Below, in pieces: positions 45,101 to 64,000 of a DNA stretch of 64,000 nt. Location: the NCBI GenBank assembly GCA_010279815.1, contig QEOQ01000226.1, positions 895,679-959,678 on the forward strand, in the 5' to 3' direction. The notes beneath the pieces were generated by a model. That model was not told the DNA's origin, did no database searches, and saw only the letters and a list, made by a program, of their open reading frames with translations. Every line of letters begins with the position of its first letter. The stretch's first letter is position 1. The DNA comes from Brachionus plicatilis (Eukaryota; Rotifera; Eurotatoria; Ploima; Brachionidae). Position numbers and translations under genes: made by a program.

Positions 45101-45699
45101 AAACTTTATAAACTTTATTTTAATCAAACTATCGAACTATTGATTTTATTAAAGGTGATTGCAAAGAATATTTATCGATTGATACGATAATTACTGATTC
45201 AGATACAGCGCTTTACCCCACCGAATTTCTTAACACACTTAATATATCAGGATTGCCACCAAATAAATTGAGACTTAAAATTGGACAACCAATTATTTTA
45301 ATGCGAAATATTTCCGCTAACGACGGTTTATGTAATGGTACCAGGCTAATTATTCAAAATCTATATGATAAAATCATTCATGCCAAAATAGCCATAGGAG
45401 AGTTTAAGGGAAAATCAGTATTTATTCCAAAAATGCCTTTGATACCAAGCGATTCTGGATTACCATTTGATTTTAAAAGAATTCAATTTCCTATAAGACC
45501 TGCTTTTGCGATTTCTATTAACAAATCTCAAGGGCAAACCTTAAAATTTGTTGGTATTTATTTATCTGAACCCGTTTTTACGCATGGTCAATTATACGTA
45601 GCTTTGTCAAGAGTGTCTTCAATAAATAATATTTGCGCAGTATTGCTTGAAAAAGTTTTTCTTACAAGAAATGTTGTTTATACAGAAATATTTATTTAA
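39112..45699 (+). CDS. Helitron Rep/helicase (RepHel), apparently intact
   Basis: Ten exons with consistent phases: 39112-39252, 39324-39605, 39665-39747, 39925-40967, 41295-42191, 42699-43092, 43309-43955, 44228-44939, 45001-45095, 45155-45699; 1,612 residues, no stop or frameshift. The N-terminus has two zinc-knuckle repeats (CKCGSQSHSRTSHRSCPLN and CKSCGSFNHFRKSHKDCPFN). The Rep domain has the HUH motif RGLPHAHLLL and the Y2 motif KYLYKYVY. The helicase is Pif1-like: GPGGTGKT (Walker A), IIWDEAPM (Walker B), FGGDFRQIL, INMRV, KIGQPIILMRNI and YVALSRVSS. Proteins of this type nick and transfer a single strand in rolling-circle transposition. Introns 4, 5 and 7 (by exon order here: those before 41295, 42699 and 44228) contain a shared foldback repeat. 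Termini (TC...CTRR) were not found with confidence. Confidence 0.93.
40968..41294. repeat. Foldback repeat in Helitron intron (before exon 5)
   Basis: Contains AAGTCTTTGACTAAGACTTT and its inverse, and a TCTTGACTTGG / CAAGTCAAGA pair, plus ATCCGGACTTGGACC. The intron is about 327 bp against 45-180 bp for the small ones. Confidence 0.7.
42192..42698. repeat. Foldback repeat in Helitron intron (before exon 6)
   Basis: Holds two or more units of the same family: ATCCGGACTTGGAC ... GTCCAAGTCCGGAT and ATCTTGACTTG ... CAAGTCAAAATT, and the block TGGACCCAAAAAAATCATAT also present at 41047. It makes the intron 507 bp long. Confidence 0.7.
43956..44227. repeat. Repeat-bearing Helitron intron (before exon 8)
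   Basis: Contains AAGTCAAGTCCAATTTT and TCAAAGTCTTTGACTCGGAC, more diverged members of the same family. The other Helitron introns lack these words. Confidence 0.55.
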
Positions 45700-46166
45700 T
45701 TATTTAATCTATCTATATAAACAAAATTTATAATATCAGTTCTAATTAAAATTTTTCAATATAATAATAAAATTTTTCAATTAAACTCCTTTTTTATTAT
45801 TATTATTCCGGCAGCGGAGCAACGGGTTAAACCTTGTTTCTTTTAAAAGCGAAAAAAAATTTTAAGTTGTGTTCCGGTTTATCAGACTGCATTATCGTCC
45901 AAGGGAATACCGTAAACAGATAAAAACTTTAAAAAAGAAAAACTTAAATTAAATAAAGAAGAAGATTAAAATAGATAAATTGAATTGATTTAGTCAAATT
46001 CAAATTAAAAAATTATATTTAAATCATTTTTTTTCAAAAGTAAGCCTTTGAAACAGGTTTTTTAATTTTTTTATTTCCATAAAAGAAACAATTTTTTTTA
46101 TAATATTATAAAATAAATAAATTTTCAATTAATTTTAATCAGTTAATAATTTTTACAGTAAAAAAA
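45700..46166. other. Spacer between Helitron and U2SURP
   Basis: Convergent gene ends. A less A+T-rich patch at about 45808-45915 (CCGGCAGCGGAGCAACGGG; TCGTCCAAGGGAATACCG) could belong to the Helitron 3' end, but no hairpin followed by CTRR is clear. Confidence 0.3.
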
Positions 46167-52772
<6,606 letters not shown>

Positions 52773-52933
52773 TCTAGACAAAAAATTTAATTTTTCTTGA
52801 TCCAAAAATTTGAATAATTAAAAAGTTTCTTTATGAACTAAAATTTTGTTAATAATTTTTCTGCTAATTCATGTACTTAAAAAGAGAGAAAAAATAAATT
52901 TTATTTAAATTTTTAAATTGTGTTTATAAATGT
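52773..52933. promoter_or_regulatory. Intergenic region between U2SURP and tRNA-iMet
   Basis: 161 bp between the U2SURP start codon (minus) and the tRNA (plus). It must contain the U2SURP promoter and leader; no TATA box is evident. Confidence 0.4.
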
Positions 52934-53005
52934 AGCAGCGTGGCGCAGTGGAAGCGTGCTGGGCTCATAACTCAGAGGTCGGTGGATCGAAACCATTCGC
53001 TGCTA
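52934..53005 (+). tRNA. Initiator tRNA-Met (CAT)
   Basis: 72 nt with a 7-bp acceptor stem (AGCAGCG/CGCTGCT) and discriminator A. Initiator hallmarks are present: A1:U72 end pair, A54 and A60 in the T loop (ATCGAAA), and A-box GTGGCGCAGTGG. Anticodon CAT in loop CTCATAA. The anticodon stem is CTGGG/CTCAG, so the middle of the three conserved G:C pairs is a G:U. A T-run at 53007 serves as RNA polymerase III terminator. Confidence 0.95.
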
Positions 53006-53797
53006 ATTTTTTTTTACAAAAAAAGATAAAAAATCTAAAAAAAATTTATTTAAAAAATAAATTCACAATAAATAAGAAATTTATTAAAATTTTTTAGATT
53101 TTTTTGTGGAATATGTATGAATCCAATTGACAAGTTAAACTTTAATCACGAAGCTTTTGCAAATTTATTTTTCCTGTGAAAAAACATATAAAATGCTTTG
53201 TAAAACTTACCTTATTAATGAAAATAAAACAAGATATTACAATATAACATAAAAATAGGAATACAATAATAGAAAATGAACATGATTAATTTCTCTAAAA
53301 CACAGAATTTAAATAAACTTAAAAAAAATAAATTAAATCGTAGCAGCTTAAGAATTTCTAAGATTATTTTTTAGGATCCTAAAAAAAAATTAAAACAATC
53401 TTAAAAAAATAGAAATTTTCTCAAGAATAGAAGATTGTAAATGCAGCACTAAAATGATTAGATGTATCCTTTTAGGTATAAAAATCTCATCATTTAGAAT
53501 ACATATTTAATTAAGGCTCAATGCTTTTCTGTCAATTAATTTTACAAAAATCAATAAATATTTTATTCAAAACGTCAATTAAAATAAGTAAAAATCAATT
53601 GATAATTTAAATGTCATTTAAAAAAATATAATTCAATAAAATAGTTCAAAAATCAATTAATTAAACAAGAGTCAATTTTAAATTAAAGAAATCCATAAAA
53701 TTGAAGATTTGTCAATTGAATATTCTTATATCAATTAAATAAATAATTATTAATTAATTCTATTATTGAATCAATAAAAATAATATGATGTAAATAA
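53006..53797. other. A+T-rich spacer
   Basis: AATCAATTAA-type simple sequence; no gene recognised. Confidence 0.35.
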
Positions 53798-53926
53798 AAT
53801 TTACATGGAAAGAAAAAACAACAAGATAAAAGTAAAAAGCCTTTAGGGGACGAAACTGACGAAGACGAAGAAGATTTCGAAGGGGTAGAAGAGCCGGTTA
53901 ATAAAAGAGGTCCAAATCTAATTTAA
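53798..53926 (+). pseudogene. Short acidic coding-like patch
   Basis: An open frame without its own ATG: KKKQQDKSKKPLGDETDEDE then EDFEGVEEPVNKRGPNLI and a stop. Low A+T for this region and a clearly protein-like, acidic composition. It could be a last exon or a remnant of a MULE C-terminus; no splice partner found. Confidence 0.3.
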
Positions 53927-54065
53927 GACAATATGCTTTAATGTATTGTTAATTTTTTTTAAAATTTTTCTATAATCTCTATTTTGATAAAACTTTATTT
54001 TTTATTGATAAATTTTTTTAGTTTAAATAATATTTTAAATTTTTATTGATAAAATAAAAATGGGA

Positions 54066-55075
54066 ACAATTTCCTTACCTTCACTAATATATTTCCATAT
54101 CTTCACTAATATATTTCCGTCGTCACTAATAAAATAAAGCTCCACCAATAATATATAGCTCCACTATATAATTTTGGGATCATCTAATCAATTTTAAATA
54201 TAAATCGATAGTATATAGTAATAATCAATTTTTTATTTTTAAACGACAAACAAACAAAAAATAAGAAACAAATAATGAGAAATTATAAGAAATAATTAGA
54301 AAAATAAGCGACCAACAAACTTTTACATCCTAACAAGAGCCTTGATAGCTTTTTTAGGAGCACCACGCTTTCGTTTTTCTCCCATAGGCAAGTTCTTGAT
54401 CTCGAGAGGAATGGCGAATAGCTTGAAATAACTAGCAACGCCGATGATGCGCTTGCAAATGTTCGTTTTGTCATAGCTGGGACAACTACACTTGCTGTGG
54501 CGGAAGTCTTGATTGTTGAGTGTGACGACTCGGCACATGTTGATTCCACGGATGAAAACATCGAAGCTCTTCCAACTTGTCTTCTTCAGCGCGCTCTCAT
54601 AGGCTGTAATATCGGTTGCTGATGATGTTCTTGGCGAGCAGGAGCCACTTCCAGGCACTGGTCTAAAAGCGGTGTTGTATCAGCAGTTGGAGTTTGGACG
54701 TAGCTCTGAGGTTGTCTTGATGGGCTATCGATGGGTCACGATCCGCACTCCAGGTATGAATAATCTCATCAGTTGACACTTGCGGAGTGAATCAAGTAAA
54801 AAAATCAAAGCTTACATTTCACGAAGACCATTAAAAGCAACTAAAAGATCGAAGTTTTTTTCCTCGTAATTCTTAGAATTGGTTAGTAGATGAGGTTTAA
54901 TTAATTAGAGTAGACTTCGAAATATATTAGGTTCCATTTAATTTATTAGTGTAGATTTATATAATTATACTCAAAAGGAAATTTATTAGATGAAGAATGG
55001 ATATTAATTAGATGACGAATAGATATTAATTAGATGACGAATTGGAAATATATTAGTGAAGGTAGAAAATGATAG
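54066..55075. mobile_element. MULE-like element with internal sub-repeated TIRs
   Basis: CCTTCACTAATATATTTCC at about 54078 is the complement of GGAAATATATTAGTGAAGG near 55045. Next to each end the word is repeated with variation (CTTCACTAATATATTTCCGT; AATTAGATGACGAAT repeated), giving long, sub-repeated ends like those of some MULEs. The enclosed coding remnant at 54322-54790 has a SWIM finger as in MULE transposases. Exact ends and a 9-11-bp duplication could not be defined. Confidence 0.55.
54322..54790 (-). pseudogene. MULE transposase C-terminal fragment with defective SWIM zinc finger
   Basis: Minus-strand reading TLNNQDFRHSKCSCPSYDKT then NICKRIIGVASYFKLF and EKRKRGAPKKAIKAL. SWIM fingers follow CxC...CxH; here the final His is Arg (CKR, codon CGC), so zinc binding is probably lost. 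The C-terminal basic RGAPKKA resembles an AT-hook-like tail of MULE transposases. Upstream (54660-54790) the reading is frame-broken. Higher G+C than the surroundings. Confidence 0.6.
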
Positions 55076-55767
55076 CCAATAAAAATTAATTGAATTTTGT
55101 TTATTTAATTTTGTTTATTCTACTGAAGATTCTTCAGATTAATATTTAGTAAATAAAGAAGAAATTACAAAAGTTGATATTAAACTTATTGCTAATCTTA
55201 TCAATCAATGAAGCTTTTGATTTAGATTAGATTACAAACTTAGCGTGAAAAAGCCGCTAAGATTTTAATCGTTTATTTTAAAATTTTCATCAAATTTTAA
55301 ATCGATATTATCTACTCGGTCAGACCATTCGGAATCATGTTTATTTACACTATTATTTGAATTGTCTTAAAAACTTGATACACATTTTGATGATCGATCG
55401 GGTTTTTGAGATGTGTTGATTAAATTATTAAAAATCAAGTAAAAAACTTAAATTTAAATTAAAAAATTTACTTCTTATAAATCTATTATGTAATAGAAAT
55501 ATCGACTTCTAACACGTGACTTTTTTTTTCTTAATAAATTAGTGAAAATTAAAAATGTCAATTTTTTTTTATAAAAATGGTCACTTTTTTGGTCAAAATT
55601 GTCACTTTTTTGGACTTAAAAGTCAAAAACTAAAAAAGTGAGTGGAAAAAATAGCGAAAAACTCCGAAAATTCTTTCGTTTCCGGTCAATTTTAATGGTG
55701 AAATTTTTATTTTTATAACAAATGAATACACCATTTTGTAGCCTAGAAAAAGAGCTTTAAGAATCTA
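55076..55767. other. A+T-rich spacer
   Basis: No gene or named repeat recognised. Confidence 0.35.
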
Positions 55768-55853
55768 CAGTGCTGCTACAATACCTTAAATTCACCATAT
55801 TTTACCATATTTAACGTAAAATATGGTGAATTCAAGGTATCGTAGCTGCACTG
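55768..55853. repeat. 86-bp foldback of the ACGTAA family
   Basis: CAGTGCTGCTACAATACCTT and TTCACCATATTTTACC pair with the inverse sequence ending CGTAGCTGCACTG at 55853, around TTTAACGTAAAA. It looks like a minimal member of the family seen at 4740, 14009 and 37190. Confidence 0.65.
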
Positions 55854-57650
55854 CATATCTTTTAAAATAAAATCTCTTTATTGTATATAAAAGCTCAGTT
55901 TTATTTTATCAGTTGGTTCGGCGCCCTTAATCGAATAATTATTTATTTAAATATTAACGTCGTGCTGTTCATTAAATAAACTGACGATTCTTTTCGATTT
56001 TTTTATTCAAATATTTAAATTTTTTTTTTAATTTTTATTTTTTTTTTGTATTTTATTCGACATTAAGGACATGCCAATAATTCCGACCCTAATATTTTAA
56101 TAAAATATCAATTTTGGCATTTTTTGATATTAGTGACATATCATTATATCATTTTGAAAACCAGTGTTCGATATTTAATGACATGTCACTATAGTTGGGT
56201 ATCTGAAGATTGTGACATGTCACTAAAATCGAGATTATACGTTACAAAGTTGTTTTTTTTCCTGAGAAATAATCTCATCCATTCAAGATATATAAGATTG
56301 TTTATTAAAACTTTCATAATTAATTTATATTTAGATTAAATGCTAATTATTTAAATATTTCCTTTAATCATCCACAAGATCTTTCAAATCTATAAAATAA
56401 TTTAATTTTATTAAAATTTCATCAAAATTATGTATGTTCTTCATTTTTTCAAAATTGCTATCAAGTGGCTGAAAGGAAGCACTAAGTCTCCATTCCAACC
56501 GGCCAAGGCTTTGCCTAAACTATTTTTTAAATAAATAAATAAAGATAAATTTAATATTTGTGGTATCAATTAAAAAAATTGCGGTATTCAATCTAAATTC
56601 GCTTTTTTTAAGCTAAAATTACCGATTAGTTAAAAAATGGCGATTTATTATTTTTTAACTAAAATTACTAAAAAAAAATTTTTTTCTCCTAAATTTGCAT
56701 AACTGATATTATTCTTATTAATTTTTCTAAATCGTACTAAAATTATAAATTAAACATAATTAGACTTTAAAAAAACTAAGGATCAGCAGATAGACGTTTA
56801 ACTCGATTTCGAGCATCTTTTTAAGCCAGAGAAGGATGTTTTGTACAATTAAATTTTTTTTTTGAATCAGAACAATATTTTGATAATTAAGAATATTATG
56901 GTATGAATTTTGATGAATATGTGAGTTCTGTAATCTGGTTTCTAATTAAGATCTCAATAATTCTTTGATTATTACAATTTGGTTCATATAGAAGTAAAGG
57001 ATAAATAAAAATTTTTTAAAAAGTTAAATAAAAAATTATTTTTTTAAAATTTAATTAAATATTGAAAAAGCTAGCAACTAAGATTATTTTTTAATATTTT
57101 CAATTTAAATTTCATCGTCTATCCATGATCAATATTAAATTAAAAAAAAAGAAAATCTCAAATTTAGAAAATTCAGTCTTTTTTACATAGACAAGTGTGA
57201 AAAATAATTAGAAAAGTAAGTCTACATTCTTAATTTTTTCATTAAATAAACCAACTTTTATTGAAGTTAAATTAAAAGAAATTGCACCAGAGAACCAGAT
57301 GAGGAAACTTGGAGAAAGCTTTGTTTTTAAAAAAAACAAAAATTAATAAAAATTAAAGATTATTTTATCAGCTTCAAAATTTGTTAATTTAAAGGATTTT
57401 TGAAAAATTACTAGACACATCTAGTATACTTTAACTGGCGAACAAAAATTTAAATAATTGATAAAAATAATTAATAAAATAATTTTAAAATAAAGGATAA
57501 ATAAAAAGTAAAAATTGATTTTTTTAAATTTATTTATTGATAAAAAATGTCATATATTGATTGATGAATGACTTGATTAAAACTTAAAAGGTGACCAATA
57601 AGCCTTAATGGGTCAGAACAACCAACATACAAGCATCCGCGGTCCATACA
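55854..57650. other. A+T-rich stretch, no gene seen
   Basis: GACATGTCACTA-type words recur at 56180-56225, and a LINE-like tail lies at 56460-56545. The 71-codon ORF at 56124 is low complexity and not called. Confidence 0.35.
56460..56545 (+). mobile_element. LINE-like 3' tail, family C
   Basis: GTCTCCATTCCAACCGGCCA followed by AGGCTTTGCCTAAACTATTT and an AAATAAATAAATAAA tail; paralogue of 12310-12390 (minus). Confidence 0.5.
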
Positions 57651-58358
57651 TTAACGTGGTCTCTCTTTTTTGTGTCTGTAAAGCGCCCATAAAGAAACGT
57701 TAGCTACTTTGACTATTTTGAAACGGACACCTGGAATATCACCGACGGCATGACCTTTACGGCCAAAACCGGCTACGAGTACTTGATCGTTTTCCTAGCA
57801 AAATAAAAATTGGTAAAAAATGTTTGTTGCCAAAATTTAGGTGTCAAGGCCTGTCTGGGAAAATTAGCTACTTGGTAAATCTAAAATCCAATTCTGAGCC
57901 TTTTGATTATTTCACCTGTGGACCGGGTCGAATAAATTAAAAACTTATTCGATTTAAATCGTCCTCAGGTTTGCTGGAAAATATTTAACCAAAAAAAATT
58001 AATTTTTACCTCAATAAAATTCAGACAACCGTCTCTTGGTACAAAAGCGGTGATCTTTTTGCCGTTTTTAATCAATTGTACACGAACGCACTTTCTAATG
58101 GCAGAATTTGGCTGTTTGGCTTCTACACCAATCTTTTCCAAAACGATGCCCTTGGCGTGCGAGGCGCCTGAGAATGGATTGGACTTCCAACGTGTTCCCA
58201 AATGGGATTTTTTGTATTGTTTGTCATTCCATCTCTGGTCTCTGCGATGAATTTTCAACTTGCGAGCGGTCCTAAGACCCCTTGGTTTGCCTACAGGACA
58301 AACAATTAGTTCAAAAAATTTGCTATTTGGATAAAGAAAAAAGTGATAAATTACCCAT
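57651..58358 (-). CDS. RPS23: 40S ribosomal protein S23 (uS12)
   Basis: Three exons: 58358-58355 (ATGG only), 58290-58010, 57794-57651; 142 residues, one less than the usual 143 of animals. Sequence reads [20 protein letters not shown] at the start, the universal uS12 motif [15 protein letters not shown] (the loop at the decoding centre whose Pro is hydroxylated in eukaryotes), [13 protein letters not shown], then [20 protein letters not shown] and a KKERPR end. It is part of the small-subunit decoding centre. Splitting after ATGG is typical of ribosomal-protein genes. Intron 2 (215 bp) contains a possible H/ACA snoRNA. The gene is divergent to PCYT2. Confidence 0.97.
57839..57975 (-). ncRNA. 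Candidate H/ACA snoRNA in RPS23 intron 2
   Basis: On the minus strand: a first hairpin with outer ACCTG/CAGGT and inner TCGAATAA/TTATTCGA stems separated by an internal loop, then an H-box-like AAATAA, then a second stem AAGGC/GCCTT and an ACA placed three nucleotides before the proposed 3' end. Size (137 nt), order and location in a ribosomal-protein intron fit the H/ACA class. The inner stem of the second hairpin is weak, so this is a candidate only. Confidence 0.4.
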
Positions 58359-58739
58359 TTTTTTAGTTTAGTAACTAAAATTCAATTCGAGTCTGGATAT
58401 AGCTAAATTTTGGCAAAGCGTGATTTTTATTTTACCTTCACATTTTTTCTAAATAAATTTAGTTCTAGAGATAATTTTAAAAAAAGAGAAAAATTTTAGT
58501 CTTTTTTGCCAATTTCAAAATAAACTCAATTTTTTCACATGGACAAATTTGTTTGCTCTAAATTAACTTTTTTTTTAATTTTCTATTTTTGACTAATTAA
58601 AAATTAAGAATAATTCAATTTTTTTGCTGACATAGCATTTGAATAAAAAAAAAAATAAAAGAAAAATTTAAATATTCAATGATTTTCAATTAAAATATTT
58701 TTAAGCAAAAAATTTTTTTATCTTTTCAACAACCAAAAA
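58359..58739. promoter_or_regulatory. Shared bidirectional promoter region RPS23 / PCYT2
   Basis: 381 bp separate the start codons of two divergent housekeeping genes. No TATA box can be assigned to either. Both promoters must lie here unless distal leader exons exist. Confidence 0.5.
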
Positions 58740-62760
<4,021 letters not shown>

Positions 62761-62976
62761 TATTTTTATGAATAGATCATTTGTTTTGTCACTTTTTACG
62801 AAAATTTAATTTTTTGAACTAATTATTCGATTAATTTTAAATCAATTTGGTTTTTGAGATTTTACTCGGTTTAGGTTAACCTTCATCTAGTTTTAGATAT
62901 TTTAATAAATATTTTTTTTAAAATAATAAAATTTATCATTATTAATTTATTTATTTTTAAATTAAATTTTGAATTA

Positions 62977-63205
62977 TCAAAAATGTTTAATATTAATTTT
63001 TGAAGCAAATTTTTCAGGAGACGGTAAGGGATGTCCTTTCGGGATATCTAGCTTGTAATCTGTAATAGGAATGAAGCTTGGTGGTCTAAAAGAAGCTGTG
63101 TCAACAAAGACATAATTTGTAAAATCACAGTTTTTGAATCTTAGACACCAAACAATTCTTTTAATTCTATCTAATTTCGAAATAATTTCTTCAATCCATT
63201 ATAAA
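62977..63205 (-). CDS. Unidentified coding-like patch, possible terminal exon
   Basis: The minus strand is open for about 75 codons to a TGA: EEIISKLDRIKRIVWCLRF, KNCDFTNYVFVDTASFRPPS, FIPITDYKLDIPKGHPLPSP. The composition is clearly protein-like and less A+T rich than its flanks. A stop lies just upstream (near 63206), so an acceptor such as TTGAAG at about 63196 would be needed. It converges with PCYT2. No family recognised; it may be a 3' exon of a gene to the right or a retroelement piece. Confidence 0.4.
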
Positions 63206-63690
63206 AAATACCAATTTGGACTCGTTAATACCTGAGGATTTTTTCACTAAAATTTAAATTCTCTTCATATCCGCTACTATATCTTTTGAGCTCGAAATTC
63301 CTATATCTTTGAAAGCTTAATTTCGATTTTAATTAAATTATAAAATTTTTAAAATAATTAAAAAAATGCTCAGATAATATTATTAATTATTAATGTTATC
63401 TAAAACTTTGATTTTTCAAAACACTTTCTTCCATTTTTTTAAAATATTTGATGAATATATAAAATAAAAAAAAATAAATTAAAATAATAAAATAAAATAA
63501 AAATCGTGCAATAATCGAGAACCTTTATTTTAGGTAATGAACCTTTTGTATACCTTATTTTTTATAAAATTTTTTATAGATTTTAGCGACAATTTTTTTA
63601 ATAGAAAATTTTACTGAAATTTTGATTTATTACAAAAATTACCTTTTTTTAAAGTTTGTAGCACTTTTTTGTTTAAAATAATGCAATAAA
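63206..63690. other. A+T-rich spacer
   Basis: No gene or clear repeat recognised. Confidence 0.35.
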
Positions 63691-63691
63691 T

Positions 63692-63960
63692 AGTAAGAAA
63701 ATGCAGGTCAAAAGTCAAAGTCATGAAGTCGAAGTCAAGTCTGGACTTTGACTTTAATTTTTTTTCTTTAAACGGCGTTTTTAAGGGTTCTTATTTAGTA
63801 GGCCGCTAAAATAGCTACCTGGAACGGAAAAAAATCATATGGCTGTGATCCTGACAGATGGATTGCCGTTCCAGCAAGTTTTTTTGGCGGCCTAGTTCAA
63901 GTCTAAATTATTAAAATGAAAGTCCAAGCCAAGTCTTTAAAGTATAAAAAAAATTAAAAA
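63692..63960. repeat. AGTCAAAGTC repeats around a structured hairpin
   Basis: AAAGTCAAAGTC, AAGTCAAGTCTGGACTTTGA on the left and AGTCCAAGCCAAGTC on the right are family members of the Helitron-intron repeat. Between them, 63799-63894 forms TAGGCCGC/GCGGCCTA and TGGAACGG/CCGTTCCA stems separated by an asymmetric internal loop. Confidence 0.5.
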
Positions 63961-64000
63961 AAAAGATTGTCGGTTGATGGCACGTAGCTAACGCAAAGTC

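Noticed and set aside
45808..45915. Helitron 3' terminus with hairpin and CTRR
   Set aside because: A less A+T-rich patch is present, but I could not find a hairpin directly followed by CTRR, so the end is not called.
56124..56339. 71-codon ORF
   Set aside because: Derived from GACATGTCACTA-type repeats and hydrophobic low-complexity sequence.

Overview
The window is nuclear DNA of an animal. Protein-coding genes are split by spliceosomal GT-AG introns (many only about 45-70 bp), there is a cytoplasmic initiator tRNA, and the gene families are metazoan: an A1CF/RBM46/RBM47-type RNA-binding protein, a secreted chitinase, U2SURP (SR140), ribosomal protein S23 and ethanolamine-phosphate cytidylyltransferase (PCYT2). 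Non-coding DNA is extremely A+T rich, while some exons are clearly G+C rich. Together with the mix of LINE, MULE, Merlin and Helitron elements this would fit a monogonont rotifer such as Brachionus. That placement is my inference; no marker in the window proves it. One assembly gap (397 N) lies at 32039-32435.

Layout. 1-2490: minus-strand LINE (family A) with endonuclease and reverse transcriptase running off the left edge. 2.5-9.5 kb: repeats, one small unknown ORF (6035) and decayed transposon pieces. 9639-16805 (minus): three-RRM plus dsRBD protein whose roughly 5.2-kb intron is full of foldback elements and a LINE tail. 17-24 kb: broken LINEs of two families and inverted repeats. 24587-29717 (plus): chitinase with six exons and an unusual tail (chitin-binding domain, Ly6-like domain, GPI-type C-terminus); its fourth intron holds a LINE that itself carries a foldback element with 8-bp duplications. 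30-37 kb: tandem repeats, a MULE split by LINE sequence and the gap, and a dead Merlin transposase. 38589-45699 (plus): a Helitron whose ten-exon Rep-helicase frame (1,612 codons) is fully open. 46167-52772 (minus): U2SURP, 15 exons reconstructed with consistent phases, followed divergently by tRNA-iMet at 52934. 54-57 kb: a MULE-like element with a SWIM zinc finger fragment, then A+T-rich DNA. 57651-58358 (minus) RPS23 and 58740-62760 (plus) PCYT2 are divergent and share a 381-bp promoter region. The right end holds an unidentified coding-like patch and a structured hairpin.

The host genes are unlinked housekeeping or tissue genes, not an operon: mRNA splicing (U2SURP), translation (RPS23, tRNA-iMet), phospholipid synthesis (PCYT2), RNA binding (A1CF-like) and chitin turnover. 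The most noteworthy points are the GH18-CBM14-Ly6-GPI chitinase, the apparently intact Helitron with three introns swollen by one foldback repeat family, a foldback family with target-site duplications and a probable paralogous empty site, loss-of-active-site changes in the Merlin transposase, and the altered second HxGH motif in PCYT2. Intron boundaries were read by eye and no search was run.
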